DNA of 64,000 bases from Varroa destructor (GCF_002443255.2 NW_019211454.1:30858061-30922060); one strand, 5' to 3'. Counted from the stretch's first letter, positions 34,014 to 44,831 are shown. A program made the numbers and translations. The notes: generated by a model from the sequence alone, not told the origin.

Positions 34014-34080
34014 TAAAATAAAAAAAGCTAGATGAAATGTAGGTTATAACAACGGCGCCTTCTCTAGCTTATTTTTTCAG

Positions 34081-34305
34081 ATGGCGTTCTTTAGCTATCC
34101 GCCCCCTAAGATGGCGCTCCTTTGCTTCGGCATTGGCTTCGGCAGCACCGACCGTAATTCTCAATTAAAGCCCGAAAACCAAATGTCCGGCTTTGCTGGG
34201 ATACGGGAACACGAAGATACGGATAATGAAATCACTGCCCCGCTAGATACTCAGCAATATATTTCTACGAGAGGCGCTCATAAAGCTAACGAGGATCTTA
34301 ATGCA
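34081..34305 (+). CDS. Candidate coding exon, unknown product (75 codons)
   Basis: The acceptor CTTATTTTTTCAG (ending 34080) abuts ATGGCG. The frame reads 75 codons of strongly protein-like sequence (MAFFSYPPPKMALLCFGIGF, later REHEDTDNEITAPLDTQQYI) to a plausible donor GCA|GTATAC at 34305/34306, phase 0. Spliced to the exon at 34533 it keeps frame and would give a 96-residue end. Unspliced it ends TAA at 34342 (87 codons). A hydrophobic, Gly-rich N-terminal part precedes an acidic, polar part. No family recognised. Confidence 0.3.
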
Positions 34306-34457
34306 GTATACCATTTCATAACTGCCGGCGGATTTTTGGACTAACATCCAGCTTCCTTTTTGTCTTGCTGCCCTTACACTTGACCTATAGTGTGCAATAC
34401 TGCTTTTCTTCCATCTATCGACAAGAGTTAGGTAACTATTGCACCGGCTACAGTGAA

Positions 34458-34532
34458 TTATTTTACATTTTTACATTTATTTTTTTTATACATTTTTACA
34501 ATTTATACATTTTTTTACTTTTTTTTTTACAG
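34458..34532. repeat. Degenerate ACATTTTT tandem tract forming a polypyrimidine stretch
   Basis: About 75 nt of T-rich sequence built from variant ACATTTTT/ATACATTTT units, ending CTTTTTTTTTTACAG. It is a degenerate satellite-like repeat and also an unusually strong plus-strand 3' splice site. Confidence 0.6.
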
Positions 34533-34598
34533 TGGAGCGGTTCGTTTGTTCACTTTTCAGTTGCCAGAATTACGTCTGACGCTATGAAACTAATTTAA
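34533..34598 (+). CDS. Candidate terminal exon (21 codons)
   Basis: It directly follows the strongest 3' splice site in the window. In phase 0, 21 codons (WSGSFVHFSVARITSDAMKL plus one) run to TAA. Phase matches the donor at 34305/34306, giving an intron of 227 nt. A second acceptor (TTCACTTTTCAG, ending 34560) lies inside and could be an alternative. No clear AATAAA nearby. Confidence 0.25.
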   Translation, partial: WSGSFVHFSVARITSDAMKLI

Positions 34599-34691
34599 TA
34601 CAAATCAAAGTACGAATTACATCCGAAGTAAAATGCAGTGTGCGAAAAGCAGCTATAATATTGGTGCTTCGGAAGCGTGCCCACGCTTACC

Positions 34692-34693
<2 letters not shown>

Positions 34694-34724
<31 letters not shown>
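34694..34724. repeat. (TA)n microsatellite
   Basis: About 15 uninterrupted TA units. The Tyr-Ile run of the minus frame 34595-34810 comes from it, so that frame is not called. Confidence 0.95.
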
Positions 34725-34726
<2 letters not shown>

Positions 34727-35823
34727 TAATACCTTCTTGTCCGGAAACAATAATGTGACCGATCCTACAGAAAAAGCACAGATACGCGGAATGGCATCTT
34801 TAAGGGCCACAACGGTGGCCGCCTGCTACCGACAACGCTAGCATATAGAAGAAAATCTCATCAGAAGGGTTATTGGCCTTTAGATAAGATGCGCGATTTC
34901 AGGAGTTTTCAAATTAGCGACATATTACATTGTTAGGTTGATAAAGATCTCCAGGGACAGAATGATATGTCAATGGATAAGCGTAATAACTTGCTGCAAT
35001 ACAGACAGCGTCATGGTCTTTGGAAACACCACTCACGTATCCTAGCACGGCACGAGTCTTACGTTGTGACGTTGTCCGGAGGTTGATTGTAAACGTCCAT
35101 ACATGATATTTTGTAGTGCTCTACCCCAATTCCGGCTCCGCATTTGGCTGTTAGGATGCAAGTAGTAGCTCCCAAAACCTGCTTTATTAGTTAATGAAAC
35201 CAATTAGAGCGTTACTTTTTACTATTATTAGCACTGTACTTACAGTAGTATCGACAGGTAGTTGCACACGTGAGTGGGCTGACAAGTAGCTAATCCAAAA
35301 CAGAAAAAAATTTTTGGCCAAATAGTATTCCTCAACAGATTCCTTATGTTCGTATATGCACGTTTTACAGCGGCGTTCCCATATATTTAACCCAGCTGAA
35401 TGATAGTCAACATGTCTGATGGATCCAAGTGGTGATTATGTTGGTTTTTGATATTCAGAAATTGTTTATCAGCCGCCTACGACCGATCTAGTTCTCATTC
35501 GGAACAGAATCCGAAAGGTCTTACCAACTAGACTTTATCCTTAAATTTTATCTATTAAAACATTGTTTTAATCAGAGCATAGCTAGTGACGCAGTCGTCC
35601 CATCAATCAAATAACTATTATTCAAAGGTAAGCGAAAGGCGGAATCCGAATGGGGGTATATATCTAAGCGCTTCGAATGCTAGCAGGCCACCGGAAGCCG
35701 TGAAGGAACAGCGACGAATAAAAGGTTTAATATTGAATCCAATATTAATGTAAATGCAGCTGAACCCGCTGCAGTTTCATATTATGGAAAGCCTAGCCCA
35801 AGCCTACAAACACTTTTGCTCAG
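34725..35823. other. No supported gene
   Basis: A/T-rich, no recognised feature. Confidence 0.5.
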
Positions 35824-36022
35824 GCTTTCCGGATTGGCACTGGCTTATATTTGTATCCGTATGTACGTCGCTATTCCAGCTAACGGGACTGCTGTGGAGC
35901 CGATAACATTCTATTACTGCGAGAAAGTGAAAAGACTTTTCAAACGAATCTGGCCTACGGAACGTATCCGTGGGGATGATAGGATAAGAAAAAAAGCAGG
36001 GAAAGGAGGCCGTGAAACGTGA
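35824..36022 (+). CDS. Candidate terminal exon, hydrophobic then basic (65 codons)
   Basis: After the acceptor CACTTTTGCTCAG (ending 35823) the frame (G then codons) runs about 65 codons to TGA. It begins with a hydrophobic stretch (LSGLALAYICIRMYVAIPAN), then FYYCEKVKRLFKRIW, then a strongly basic Gly/Lys/Arg tail. The layout resembles a membrane anchor with a cytoplasmic basic tail, but no family is recognised. Confidence 0.2.
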
Positions 36023-38171
36023 AAGAAGTAGTAATCCCATTTGGGGTATGGCCCAGCGATTTGGCCTCGCTCTGAGTCAGAGCACCATTCTATGCTTGCT
36101 TGTTCTGATATGTTTTGATTATTGCGCTACTTTTTCTAGCTAAGAAAAGATCCAGATGCCTTGTGCGTAGATACGAAGGCAACTAGAACATTATAATTAG
36201 TTGCTGTGTCGGAAGTAGGCTTTTCTTCGATCTAGTTATGAAACCCATCCGCCATGCTGCCTCACGTACAGCGTCAACAGTTAGTTCCCCACTCACACGT
36301 ACAACCTCCTAGTCGTAGATTAGCTATTTTGATTGAAGCATGAATCAACTATGATTAAAGGGTATGTATCTATAAGCTTACCAATTTCAAGGATATTCGA
36401 TGAAACTGTTGGTAATATCTGCCATATGGAAATTATACATATTCTTGATAAAAGATCCTGGTCATAGCGACATTTTAAAGTCGGCAACTGCTCAAATTGG
36501 GGCACATTTTGACAGGCTATATATTACGGCGAAGATACGCTTATCTTCTTTTTCATAACAAAACTACAGACCATCAGGAAGATTAAAGGCTTGTATTTAA
36601 GGTATGCAAATGTCAGACTTCTTCACGTGGGACATACCCCCTACCAAGCCTGCAACTTGTGTGTTTATCAAGATCGACGATCTACACTGTCGCCAGTCCC
36701 TTACCACTTTGGAAAATCCGACGAAGTCTTCCCTACAAAGAAGACCTCACCGGAGCCGACAACTTATAAAACAAAGGTGAAAACCCTACTAGTATCTGGA
36801 TTCCGAATGTAAAGGTTATCTTTACTAAACGGGCATATAATATAATTAACGAGTACTTTAGTTTCATGTCTTGTACCGTAAAAGTCACACCGATACTCTC
36901 TGAAAGGACAAAAGCCAACGGTTTTTCCGCTGTCACAATCTCTGAAGCTACTAAAAAGATGAAACTTCTGTTTTTGATTATTAGATGAGAAATTTTCTAT
37001 TGCTAACACGAAGTCAGTTAGGGTACGAACCGTTGTTTTGTCCACTACTTTAAGACTGTTTTCGTTTGGCTAAAATGAAAGTTTTCAAGTGTGGTCGTGT
37101 CGCAGAGAACATGGACTACTAAGGGCTTCACCTCTTCTGGTATATGGGAACCATGGTAAATTGAGTGTAGCTAGGTACTATATAAACTATTACGAAATCG
37201 TGGAATAACAGTATGGTGAACAGATCGTCAGCCGTTTTGTTTGGACGAAGGGTTAAAATAAAAAAGCCGTCAAGGCCTACAATTGATTTTTAATAACCTA
37301 AGCCCTTACCGTAAGTGGGACTTCTAGACACCCCAACAGCTTACTATGTTACTATAGCGGTAAAAATGTATTTAAATTTATTTAAAATAAATCTTTACAT
37401 AGCAGCATTGAGCTAGTCACGTTACTAAATTCGCAGATTTAGGGGAGATAATTTTCAAAACAATGTTTGGACGGTGTTGGCCTCAAGTCAGACAATCTTG
37501 AAGCGAATAGTAATTGTATTGAGCAAGTTATACAAAAGAAACGTTTCTGGCGGTACAAAAGAATATAAATATGATCCGAATATCTGTAGTTTGTTCCAAT
37601 TCCATCATGAAATAAACGTTTTGTTGAGAAGTTCAGTAACATACTGCTGAAGCTTATTTGTGTCGAAATTTAAACATGTGTTCAGTTTAAGTACGACCGA
37701 AATCGGGTGCCGAAAAATCGTTACTGCTCTGGACTTGAAGCTACTGTGGCAGTAGGCCAAGATGCTAACGCGCAGTAGGAATTATCGCGACAAAAAAAAT
37801 AAAACTTTGTTAAAGAGGTTTCAAAGTTTCGTTTAAAGGAATGTAGAAATGTTCTACTGTCTAACTGAACGAAGCAGTGGTCTTCATTTTTTTGAATGTG
37901 TTCTCTGATGAACTTTCGTTTATTTTACTGTTTTCCGCTGAGATCACTTAAAGAAATCAACTATGTGCAGTAAGAAACTGGTCAAATGTAAAGGCATTCC
38001 TGAAAGGTACTTACTGTGTATGCAGCTAGCTCATACAGGGGTTTAGAATCACACGAAATTCGAATTGATTCAAGATGTTAAGGAAGAAGGCCATCGGACT
38101 CGTTGGTCGTAAGGGCCAATGAGTTATCACTTGTAGAGCCTTGCAATAGCCTGTCTTTCACCTTATTTTAG
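36023..38171. other. Mostly empty, one weak minus exon
   Basis: On the minus strand a frame at about 36379-36505 ends at a consensus donor ATTG|GTAAGC (36379/36378), but its acceptor is poor. Nothing else supported. Confidence 0.5.
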
Positions 38172-38261
38172 CACAGAACCTCGTGTTTGCCAGCTGTTCA
38201 TAGCCAGCGTAACGTCGACGAAGCTTTCGTTTGGCATGACACTTTTCCTACGTGGCCCTGA
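38172..38261 (+). CDS. Candidate exon, unknown product (29 codons)
   Basis: The acceptor CTTTCACCTTATTTTAG (ending 38171) is very strong. One frame is open in phase 0 for 29 codons of protein-like sequence (HRTSCLPAVHSQRNVDEAFV...) to TGA. A donor AGC|GTAACG at about 38209 could make it a short internal exon. Family unknown. Confidence 0.18.
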   Translation, partial: HRTSCLPAVHSQRNVDEAFVWHDTFPTWP

Positions 38262-40247
38262 TATAATTATATATTGGTTGCATGAGCCTACTTCTGTCCC
38301 AACCATATGGAACTGAAATTCAAGTACCTATTTTTATTTCAATAAGCTCACTGTAAGCAAGACACAGTAACACAAGAACAATTCAAAGCTCATCGCGTAC
38401 GTGCACGAGCTTCGATATGCCTTATAAAAGGCAGCTTCATATTTTACGATACTCGCATTAGACGAACCGCACAGTATGGCTTTGTATAGTAAATGTATGT
38501 AGAAGGGCACCGATCGTCCCTGACTGTCGAATATAGGAGTTCAGTATGGGAGCATCGCGAATGGTAGTTGTCCTTCCCTGGGACCCGTTCAAGGACTCTT
38601 TGTAGATTTGTGCACAGTCCACTATCCATCTGCTGATTCCCTGTCACGAAAACTTTGCTTGTCAATTACATTCTCTCTGGGTGGGAGTGTGCGGCCATTA
38701 TTCTTTGGAGCCCTGATTGTACCGGGTAACCTTTCACATACTATAAGAGATGACCGCTGAACGTTGAACGACGAAAAAGCTTATCTTCGATCATGTCGCT
38801 AAACCCATTGATCTAAATCTGCTTCATAAGTTTCTGCATGCGGGCTTAGTAAGAGGTCGTGCTCAGAGGACACTCGCCTAGTCTTGACAATATACTCGAT
38901 TCAGTCATCGTTTAAAATATACGATACGATGATCGAGAAACGGAAGCGTCTTGCCTGTTTCATTGTTCAGCAAATGTTCGCATTGCGTTATCACTTGATC
39001 ATTAAACGTAGGACGACGCCGCCTTGATAAAATGCTATTCAATACTTACAATAATACAATAGGAACTTTCGACATTTTGCTTAGTCTAACTTACGTCAAA
39101 CAGAACGCTAACGTCATTAGTATACATTGTTGGTATTAGCTGATCATTATACTGACTAAGGGAAAGCACAAAATGCGTTCTGAGAGCCTGCGATACGACA
39201 CCTGAGAATCACACTATCTGATAGGTATTTCCGTAAAGGAATACGTTTGCATCGACAATAACGAGAGTTCTACTGGTTTTGGGGTTTTAAGCTCAAATTA
39301 ATGTAAGACAATTCTGTCTACTCAGCTCGCGACCGGTTTACGATCGTGAAGAGCGCTTGTAAAATGGAACGGAAAATCATTTATATAGAAGTTTCGGAGA
39401 TCCTTGTACCTATATAAGACTACTATATTTCTGCACATCTGCAAGTACTGTGACTTGATATAACAAATCTCAAGCATTGGCGTACTTAGGGTGAGAATAT
39501 CGGCATTTCCATTCGACATATACTATGTTCTACCTGCGGAAGGTTAATTTTAAATGGGCGTTAACGTACTTCGAAGTAGAACTTGAAATGCTAATATTGA
39601 ATGAGGTTCAGGAATAGGCATCGTCATAATTACGTATGCAGTAGAAGAACACTTCCGACATAATCTGGCATGCCCTAATTGAGGGAGCAGACTAAGAATT
39701 TCTGAAATCAGTACAACCAACGATACTTTAAGAGATGTAAAAGTTCAGATTTCAGATCTATAGTGCTATTGTAGATAGATAGATGTATATGCTTATAGCA
39801 AGATAGGTCGGTGGGCCATTATGTTCAGCAAGAATGAATTTTCGTTAGTTAAAGTTATGACAAAGCCTAACACAATGGAGTACATAATCCACTGTTCGTA
39901 AACATTACCGGTCCTTATTAGCACCTTGTCCTTATTATGTTTTGCCTGCAAGTACCTAGATCCTATCGTGATTATACTTAATCATTGTCTTAGCAATAAA
40001 AAATGCTCGATTAAATGCTCGGTATTTGTATGATAGTGAAAGTAGACAAGGGATGTCCGTGCACCGAGCACAAATCCATCAGCACTTATCTAGCTGATTT
40101 CAATTAACTAAATTACCTCGTCGTAGACACAGTAAGGCTCAGTGTTGTTTCTGACACACGTCAAACGATCTACGTACGCTAAAAAAGGTGGCAAAAGCTA
40201 AGCGTTAGCCTTATTGCATGTCAACAAAAAAAATTATAAATAATAAT
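38262..40247. other. No supported gene
   Basis: Only short frames without splice or poly(A) context. No repeats of note. Confidence 0.5.
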
Positions 40248-40297
40248 AAAAAAACGCTACGGATGTGTCTGGCGAAGCACATGTGAGGCGTTTTTTT
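40248..40297. repeat. Terminator-like hairpin flanked by A7 and T7
   Basis: AAAAAAACGC (40248-40257) pairs with GCGTTTTTTT (40288-40297), and inside GATGTG/CACATG adds a partial stem. The shape resembles a bacterial intrinsic terminator, but there is no bacterial gene nearby. In a eukaryotic window it is more likely a fold-back remnant. Confidence 0.65.
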
Positions 40298-40350
40298 CTT
40301 CGGTAATTATCAAAAAAATTCGTGATTACCTGGATTGCGTGATCTCGTTT

Positions 40351-40541
40351 ATGAAATGTACAACAAAGCTCGATTCATCAATTAAAAAAAACATTGCTGA
40401 CTTTACGCGATCCAAAGCAGAGATGGCCGAGAACCTACGCTGTGATTTGATTCGTCGCCCATCGGGTACAATGGGATGCCCGAAGAAGTCCCGAAAAGCT
40501 TTCCTCCCCTCAAATAATCGTAATCTAGCGCCTTTTCTTGG
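40351..40541 (+). CDS. Candidate first coding exon, unknown product (63 codons)
   Basis: ATG 40351 opens 63 codons to a consensus donor CTTGG|GTAAGT at 40541/40542 (phase 2). The unspliced frame ends three codons later. The segment is basic, with Lys-rich helix-like sequence (KLDSSIKKNIADFTRSKAEM) and a Pro/Lys stretch (GTMGCPKKSRKAFLP). Start context is weak. No family recognised. Confidence 0.23.
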
Positions 40542-41753
40542 GTAAGTTAAGACAGCGTCGTTTTCTGGAATACTAATAAACGCTGTGTCCTAGCCTGAAT
40601 ACCAATGTTGTTTGATTATTTGAGGAGAATTCATGACCTATGAATAATGTGAGAAAGCGTTCGAAATGACGCGCACCTATTGTAACCTACTCTGTATCAT
40701 TAATCGTAGCAATAAGTTATTGTTACAACAACGTTAGGCCGCGACCGGAAAACGTTCAGCTTTTATTAGGTTTCGAAATACGCATGCGTGTATAAAATTT
40801 CAGGCACACAGGTTTAGCTCAGTTTAACAGCGCGAGCATCAAGCACAGCTGAAAAAGAAAGGTAAATTTAGGATTGTGTGGATGGCTCCCTTGTGAGTAG
40901 GATTATGTTAGCGACCCCTCGTCAAAGTTATTCGATTACCATTGGAGACTATTCTGGCACTGGCACTTTTGTTTAGCTGATCCTAGCTTCCCTGCTGCAT
41001 TACCACTCAGCTTAGTCAAAGTAGGTAGCGTAGTATCTTGTCTTCGAGCTATTTGTTACAATTTCTGGAGCTAACAGCCGTTCGCGGCATCGCTACTAAA
41101 ATTAAAACGTTTATGTAGATTCTCCTTCTTTTACTTTTCGATACCCAAGCAAATAGAGTTCTTGTTTCTACGAGCAGGTTCTATCTGTAACAAAGGAAGT
41201 CTCTCTTCTAGAAACCGACGATGAGCATCACGATATAAATTTTCGTCGATATCGCCTAGGCAACGGCAACAATGTTCGAACGCTATGGCTATGATCTATA
41301 GTTTCTGAATAGTTGTATTAATTTTTTTCGATGTTTATTGGCTAAATTAGAACAAAAAAAAAAAAAAAAAAAAGCTCGAGCTGTAACATGTGCATTAAGG
41401 AGTTCCTTATATTTTTAACGTCATTAAGATATTGTGTAGTCGCAAGCCGAGAGAAAAACGAATCCCATGTACTTGATTCTTCATGGCTTCATTAGTCAAT
41501 AGCAGTAAGATTTCCATTAACCCTAGCTAATTTTTATCATTGGGCATTAAACTTTTTGGCTGATAAACTTAGCATTGAAATTCTATGTTGCTAGCATAGA
41601 CCTGCTTGGCGTAACAACATGATACACATGAGAATTGACCTGAAGGCTCGCGCTAGGAATAAAAAGCAACAATGCTGTTCTTAATTATTGTTTTTATTTT
41701 TTGCCTTTATGTGTTACTCCAGCCTAAAATGGAACCGAAGTGGAATTATCTTA
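40542..41753. other. No supported gene; A20 run
   Basis: A very strong minus acceptor (CTTTCTTTTTCAG, about 40851) is followed only by short frames. An A20 homopolymer lies at 41354-41373. Confidence 0.5.
41354..41373. repeat. A20 homopolymer
   Basis: Twenty uninterrupted A. I see no target-site duplication or 3' element body upstream to call it a retroposon tail. Confidence 0.9.
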
Positions 41754-41826
41754 AATAACCATCATTATAGTAGCCCAAAGCTATTTTAATTATGGTGCAA
41801 TTCTTTTCTTATGTAATAGGCTTTGC

Positions 41827-42300
41827 ATGCAGAGAAATACAGTGGTCGCAGAAAAGCAGCGCGTTCAAACGTCTTATGCTGACGCCGTACGTCAGACAGC
41901 TACCCGTGCCAAACTGCTGTTCCGTTATGCTGCCGACCCATTAATGAGTCAGTTACCGCCGAAAGTACCTAGAGAAGTAAGGATCTGCTGTTACGCTGGA
42001 AGTCGAAGGGTGAAGCAAGATAGCCCTTCAAGCATATCTCACCTCGATGGCCGACACTTTTTGGACATCAAACGTATTCCTTTGCACAAATGGCAGAAGT
42101 TTCACGTTAGCGAAAGATACATGAAGGCAGTGTTGATCGCCTTATTATTGATATCTCAGCTTACTCGGTTTCAAAGTAGCACCGACTGCAACGTACGGGA
42201 TACGCGTCGTTTGAGAAGGATCAAAGTCTCTTTTCTCGAAAGAGCACAGGGATTGCACATTGTAGCCCGAATTTACTCCGCGTATTTCCTACTTGACTAG
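41827..42300 (+). CDS. Longest ORF in the window (157 codons), unknown; internal signal-peptide-like start
   Basis: ATG 41827 opens 157 codons ending TAG, and the frame is open back to 41754 (about 182 codons). It is basic, with Pro-rich MSQLPPKVPREV near residue 40. At ATG 42121, in frame, the sequence MKAVLIALLLISQLTRFQSS looks like a classical secretory signal peptide, giving a 59-residue alternative precursor with Arg-Arg pairs that could be prohormone cleavage sites. Neither start has an ideal Kozak context. No poly(A) signal seen close by and no family recognised. Local G+C is slightly raised. Confidence 0.28.
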   Translation: MQRNTVVAEKQRVQTSYADAVRQTATRAKLLFRYAADPLMSQLPPKVPREVRICCYAGSRRVKQDSPSSISHLDGRHFLDIKRIPLHKWQKFHVSERYMKAVLIALLLISQLTRFQSSTDCNVRDTRRLRRIKVSFLERAQGLHIVARIYSAYFLLD

Positions 42301-43723
42301 GTACCACTATCCGACCTATGTCGTCGCTTTTAGCTCCCAGCAACGGAAGCCTTCAAGGTGAACCTTAGGAACTGGAGGTAAAAATTTGATAGGGATGCCT
42401 TTGCTTCTGGTGTAATCAGAAACAACGAATGGGAAGGGGCGAACCAGCTAACAGATATGTCGTCACTCGCTTTGTTACGCATTGGACCGAACATATATTT
42501 TGCAGGAAACCAAATTCACACGAACCCGATGCTACCTGTAGGTGTTTCAAGTGCGCGAGATATTGTGATAGATATCGTATCGCTCGTTGTCCCTAACACC
42601 ACCTTTTGGCCATCTGATAAATGTTTCACATTAGTTCCATATAAATCTACATAATAAAATCAAATAAAGAATATATGTTACAAAGTTCAAATTGTTCTGT
42701 ATATTGTCTTTGGTATTAGGATACGGTATTGTTTATGTTCCTGTGAAATTTTTGTGAATGAATAACATTTGGTTAACTGCTATTTTTCGTTGCTAAGGTA
42801 GAAGTTCTCTCAGAATTGTGTATAAGATAATTTTCATAATCAGTAAACTTTCATAGGAAAAGCACCCTCTTGTTACAGTTATGATGAATCTCGAAAAGAT
42901 ATGCGTGCAATAATAGCCTTTGGAGCGTTATAGCTAACCAACGCTGTATTTGAAGCCACAAATAGCCCTTTTGATGTACATAGACATAACATCAAGGGCT
43001 TTTTATATGCGGCTTATTTGTTTTCATTGGCCGTATAGTTCCGAGCTGTAGAAGAGAAATAAGCATCTACTTGCCTTTCATTGTAGTACAATGTGCTCAA
43101 ATAGAACGTGCCGAAACAACGAATGGGGACTTAAATATAAATTGGTCTTCGAGTAAATCCGGATGGTAGGCAAGCCAATAAATCTAATCGTAACATCTTA
43201 TGTTCATTCCCTATGTACTGCTCGCATAGTGATACCGATGGTACCAGAGTCTGTGGTAGAAATGCTAGCAAAAAATCAGCTATGAGAAGCAGCTTTTTTA
43301 ATCTTTATCATTAGCTTGTTAGCGGAACCTTCATTTTCCTCTATGTGTCAAGATCACATAGCGAATTACTATATAATTAACACCTTAAGTATATTATTGG
43401 AGGGTAGAAGAATAAGTTCTTATAGGAAATCCTTCCCTTCAGAGGTTGATAACTTAAATGGTCGACATCAAAAAGTTTGTGAAAAAAGGCGAGCTTTTAC
43501 ACTTATTGAAATAGTTTTTTTCTTCCGAATTTTACTTTCTCCACCAACCCGGGTCTTCCGCTAACAATACTACAAGGCGGCAGAGAAATACAATTTTAAT
43601 ATGAGAATTCATTCAAAATAACAGCGGTTAAACCAATATGGTTGCTAAACATTGTCCTCCTATCTTATGAATATGTATACTCACACCTGACTTTATCGGA
43701 ATGAACTTAAACAGCCTATATAT
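42301..43723. other. No supported gene; hairpin inside
   Basis: Contains the stem-loop at 42961-43005. The plus frame at 43316-43564 opens without an ATG and is not supported. Confidence 0.5.
42961..43005. repeat. Hairpin with T-rich 3' flank
   Basis: AGCCCTT..GATGT pairs with ACATC.AAGGGCT across an 11-nt loop with a 2-nt bulge, followed by TTTTT. Terminator-like in shape, but with no adjacent gene. Confidence 0.6.
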
Positions 43724-43823
43724 NNNNNNNNNNNNNNNNNNNNNNNNNNNNNNNNNNNNNNNNNNNNNNNNNNNNNNNNNNNNNNNNNNNNNNNNNNNNN
43801 NNNNNNNNNNNNNNNNNNNNNNN
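43724..43823. other. Scaffold gap of exactly 100 N
   Basis: Exactly 100 N is the conventional placeholder for a gap of unknown size. The base sequence entering it is CTATATAT, so a TA repeat may have broken the assembly. Confidence 0.99.
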
Positions 43824-44444
43824 CCAATGTTGTTTGTATAATTAAATAAAGCCATTCAGGTATATGTTAAAATACGTATGGGTATATATTTAACTTAGAT
43901 CTTTCAGGTATTTTTTTGATGTTACCTGATTCGCGCAAACAGTCAATGTCTTGACGAACATCCCATAGAAGACTGAATCACGCAAGGGTCGTATTTTTAT
44001 CTTTGCTTAATCTAGTGCTTTGGGCTAAATGTGTATAGCTTCTAGCATTGCTAAATATACCCAACCACAGCAGACTTTTTCGAAAAGAAAGCTCTTACCC
44101 GAGATAGATAGTAACTCGAAATAGCCTCGCAGCTTATGTAACGAGGCCCAAAGCTGATTCGGAAGAAGTGCCAGTGGCTGCTGCCGTAAACAAAATAGAG
44201 TTCTGCGCTCGGAGTCATATCGTGCTACTACGTGACCCCTTGTCACCAAGTGAATTATCATCACCATTAGTCATACATGCGGCAGAAATTTCGCTGAACA
44301 CTCAAACCATGCTTGGGTTGCCGTTCATCTTATAAACATGTGTGTTATGAAAATAAATATACACGCACACCCATATATATATATATAGATATAGCCTTGT
44401 ATTAAATAAAAATCAAGGTGCTTAATCAACAGTATAACTACCCA
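43824..44444. other. No supported gene; short AT repeat
   Basis: (AT)n at 44373-44387. A minus frame at 44025-44267 has no supporting signals. Confidence 0.5.
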
Positions 44445-44651
44445 TTAGAATAGGGGATTAATATGGCAGAGCATGTTATATGTGCCAAATATCAACTTAT
44501 AAATAACCGTGAACTCTATTAAATAGTCGAGATTATGTATTGATTTTTTGAAAATTATTATGTAAATGCAACCAAATGATAAAACCAATAATTGTACTTT
44601 AATTCCCGTTAGCTCATCGCGTCCTCTACTGTGTTCTCTTTCTTCAACCAT
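44445..44651 (-). CDS. Candidate ORF, charged N-terminus and two hydrophobic segments (68 codons)
   Basis: ATG 44651 overlaps the TAA of the preceding minus ORF as TAATG. The 68 residues start with a charged stretch (MVEEREHSRGRDELTGIKV), followed by two hydrophobic segments (LLVLSFGCIYIIIF; EFTVIYKLIFGTYNML), as in a small two-pass membrane protein. It ends TAA. No Kozak purine at -3 is evident and no family recognised. If the upstream exon is real this may instead be downstream sequence in another frame. Confidence 0.22.
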   Translation of the reverse strand: MVEEREHSRGRDELTGIKVQLLVLSFGCIYIIIFKKSIHNLDYLIEFTVIYKLIFGTYNMLCHINPLF

Positions 44652-44831
44652 TATTGGATCTTCTCAAACGTACAAGTTGCCCTCTGACTGCTAGCAATGA
44701 TACGTCTGCTTTGCGACGGTACATTATCCACGTGCTTATGATCGCAATTGAGTTTACCAGAAAATCTCGTCAGATGGAACTGGCGCATCAAAATTGTATT
44801 AGTTGGGTGTATATATGAACTACAGTCAGAA
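44651..44831 (-). CDS. Candidate exon behind a very strong acceptor (59 codons)
   Basis: The minus acceptor ACTTTTTTTTTTCTTCTCTAG (about 44832-44852) is among the best in the window. It is followed by 59 codons in the phase needing two upstream bases, polar and Ser/Arg/His-rich (SDCSSYIHPTNTILMRQFHL...) to TAA. A donor TCTG|GTAAAC at about 44759 could end it earlier. The plus-strand frame over the same bases owes its lysine run to this pyrimidine tract and lacks any ATG, so I prefer the minus strand. No family recognised. Confidence 0.27.

Noticed and set aside
34128..34152. CTTCGGCAGCAC resembles the 5' end of U6 snRNA.
   Set aside because: Similarity stops after 12 bases; none of the ACAGAGA or downstream U6 sequence follows.
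34595..34810. 71-codon minus frame with repeated Tyr-Ile.
   Set aside because: Shadow of the (TA)n microsatellite.
35466..35500. CAGCCGCCTACGACCGATC resembles the 5' end of 5S rRNA.
   Set aside because: Only the first dozen bases match; the internal control region is absent.
40812..40840. TTTAGCTCAGTTTAACAG resembles a tRNA A box.
   Set aside because: No matching B box (GGTTCRANTCC), acceptor stem or anticodon arm at the proper distance.
41354..41373. A20 run as a retroposon tail.
   Set aside because: No element body, promoter boxes or flanking target-site duplication could be seen.
43484..43540. Residues RRAFTLIEIVFF resemble the cleavage motif of bacterial type IV prepilins.
   Set aside because: The frame opens without an ATG, lies in eukaryote-like DNA, and no pilin body or pilus genes follow. 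Chance match.
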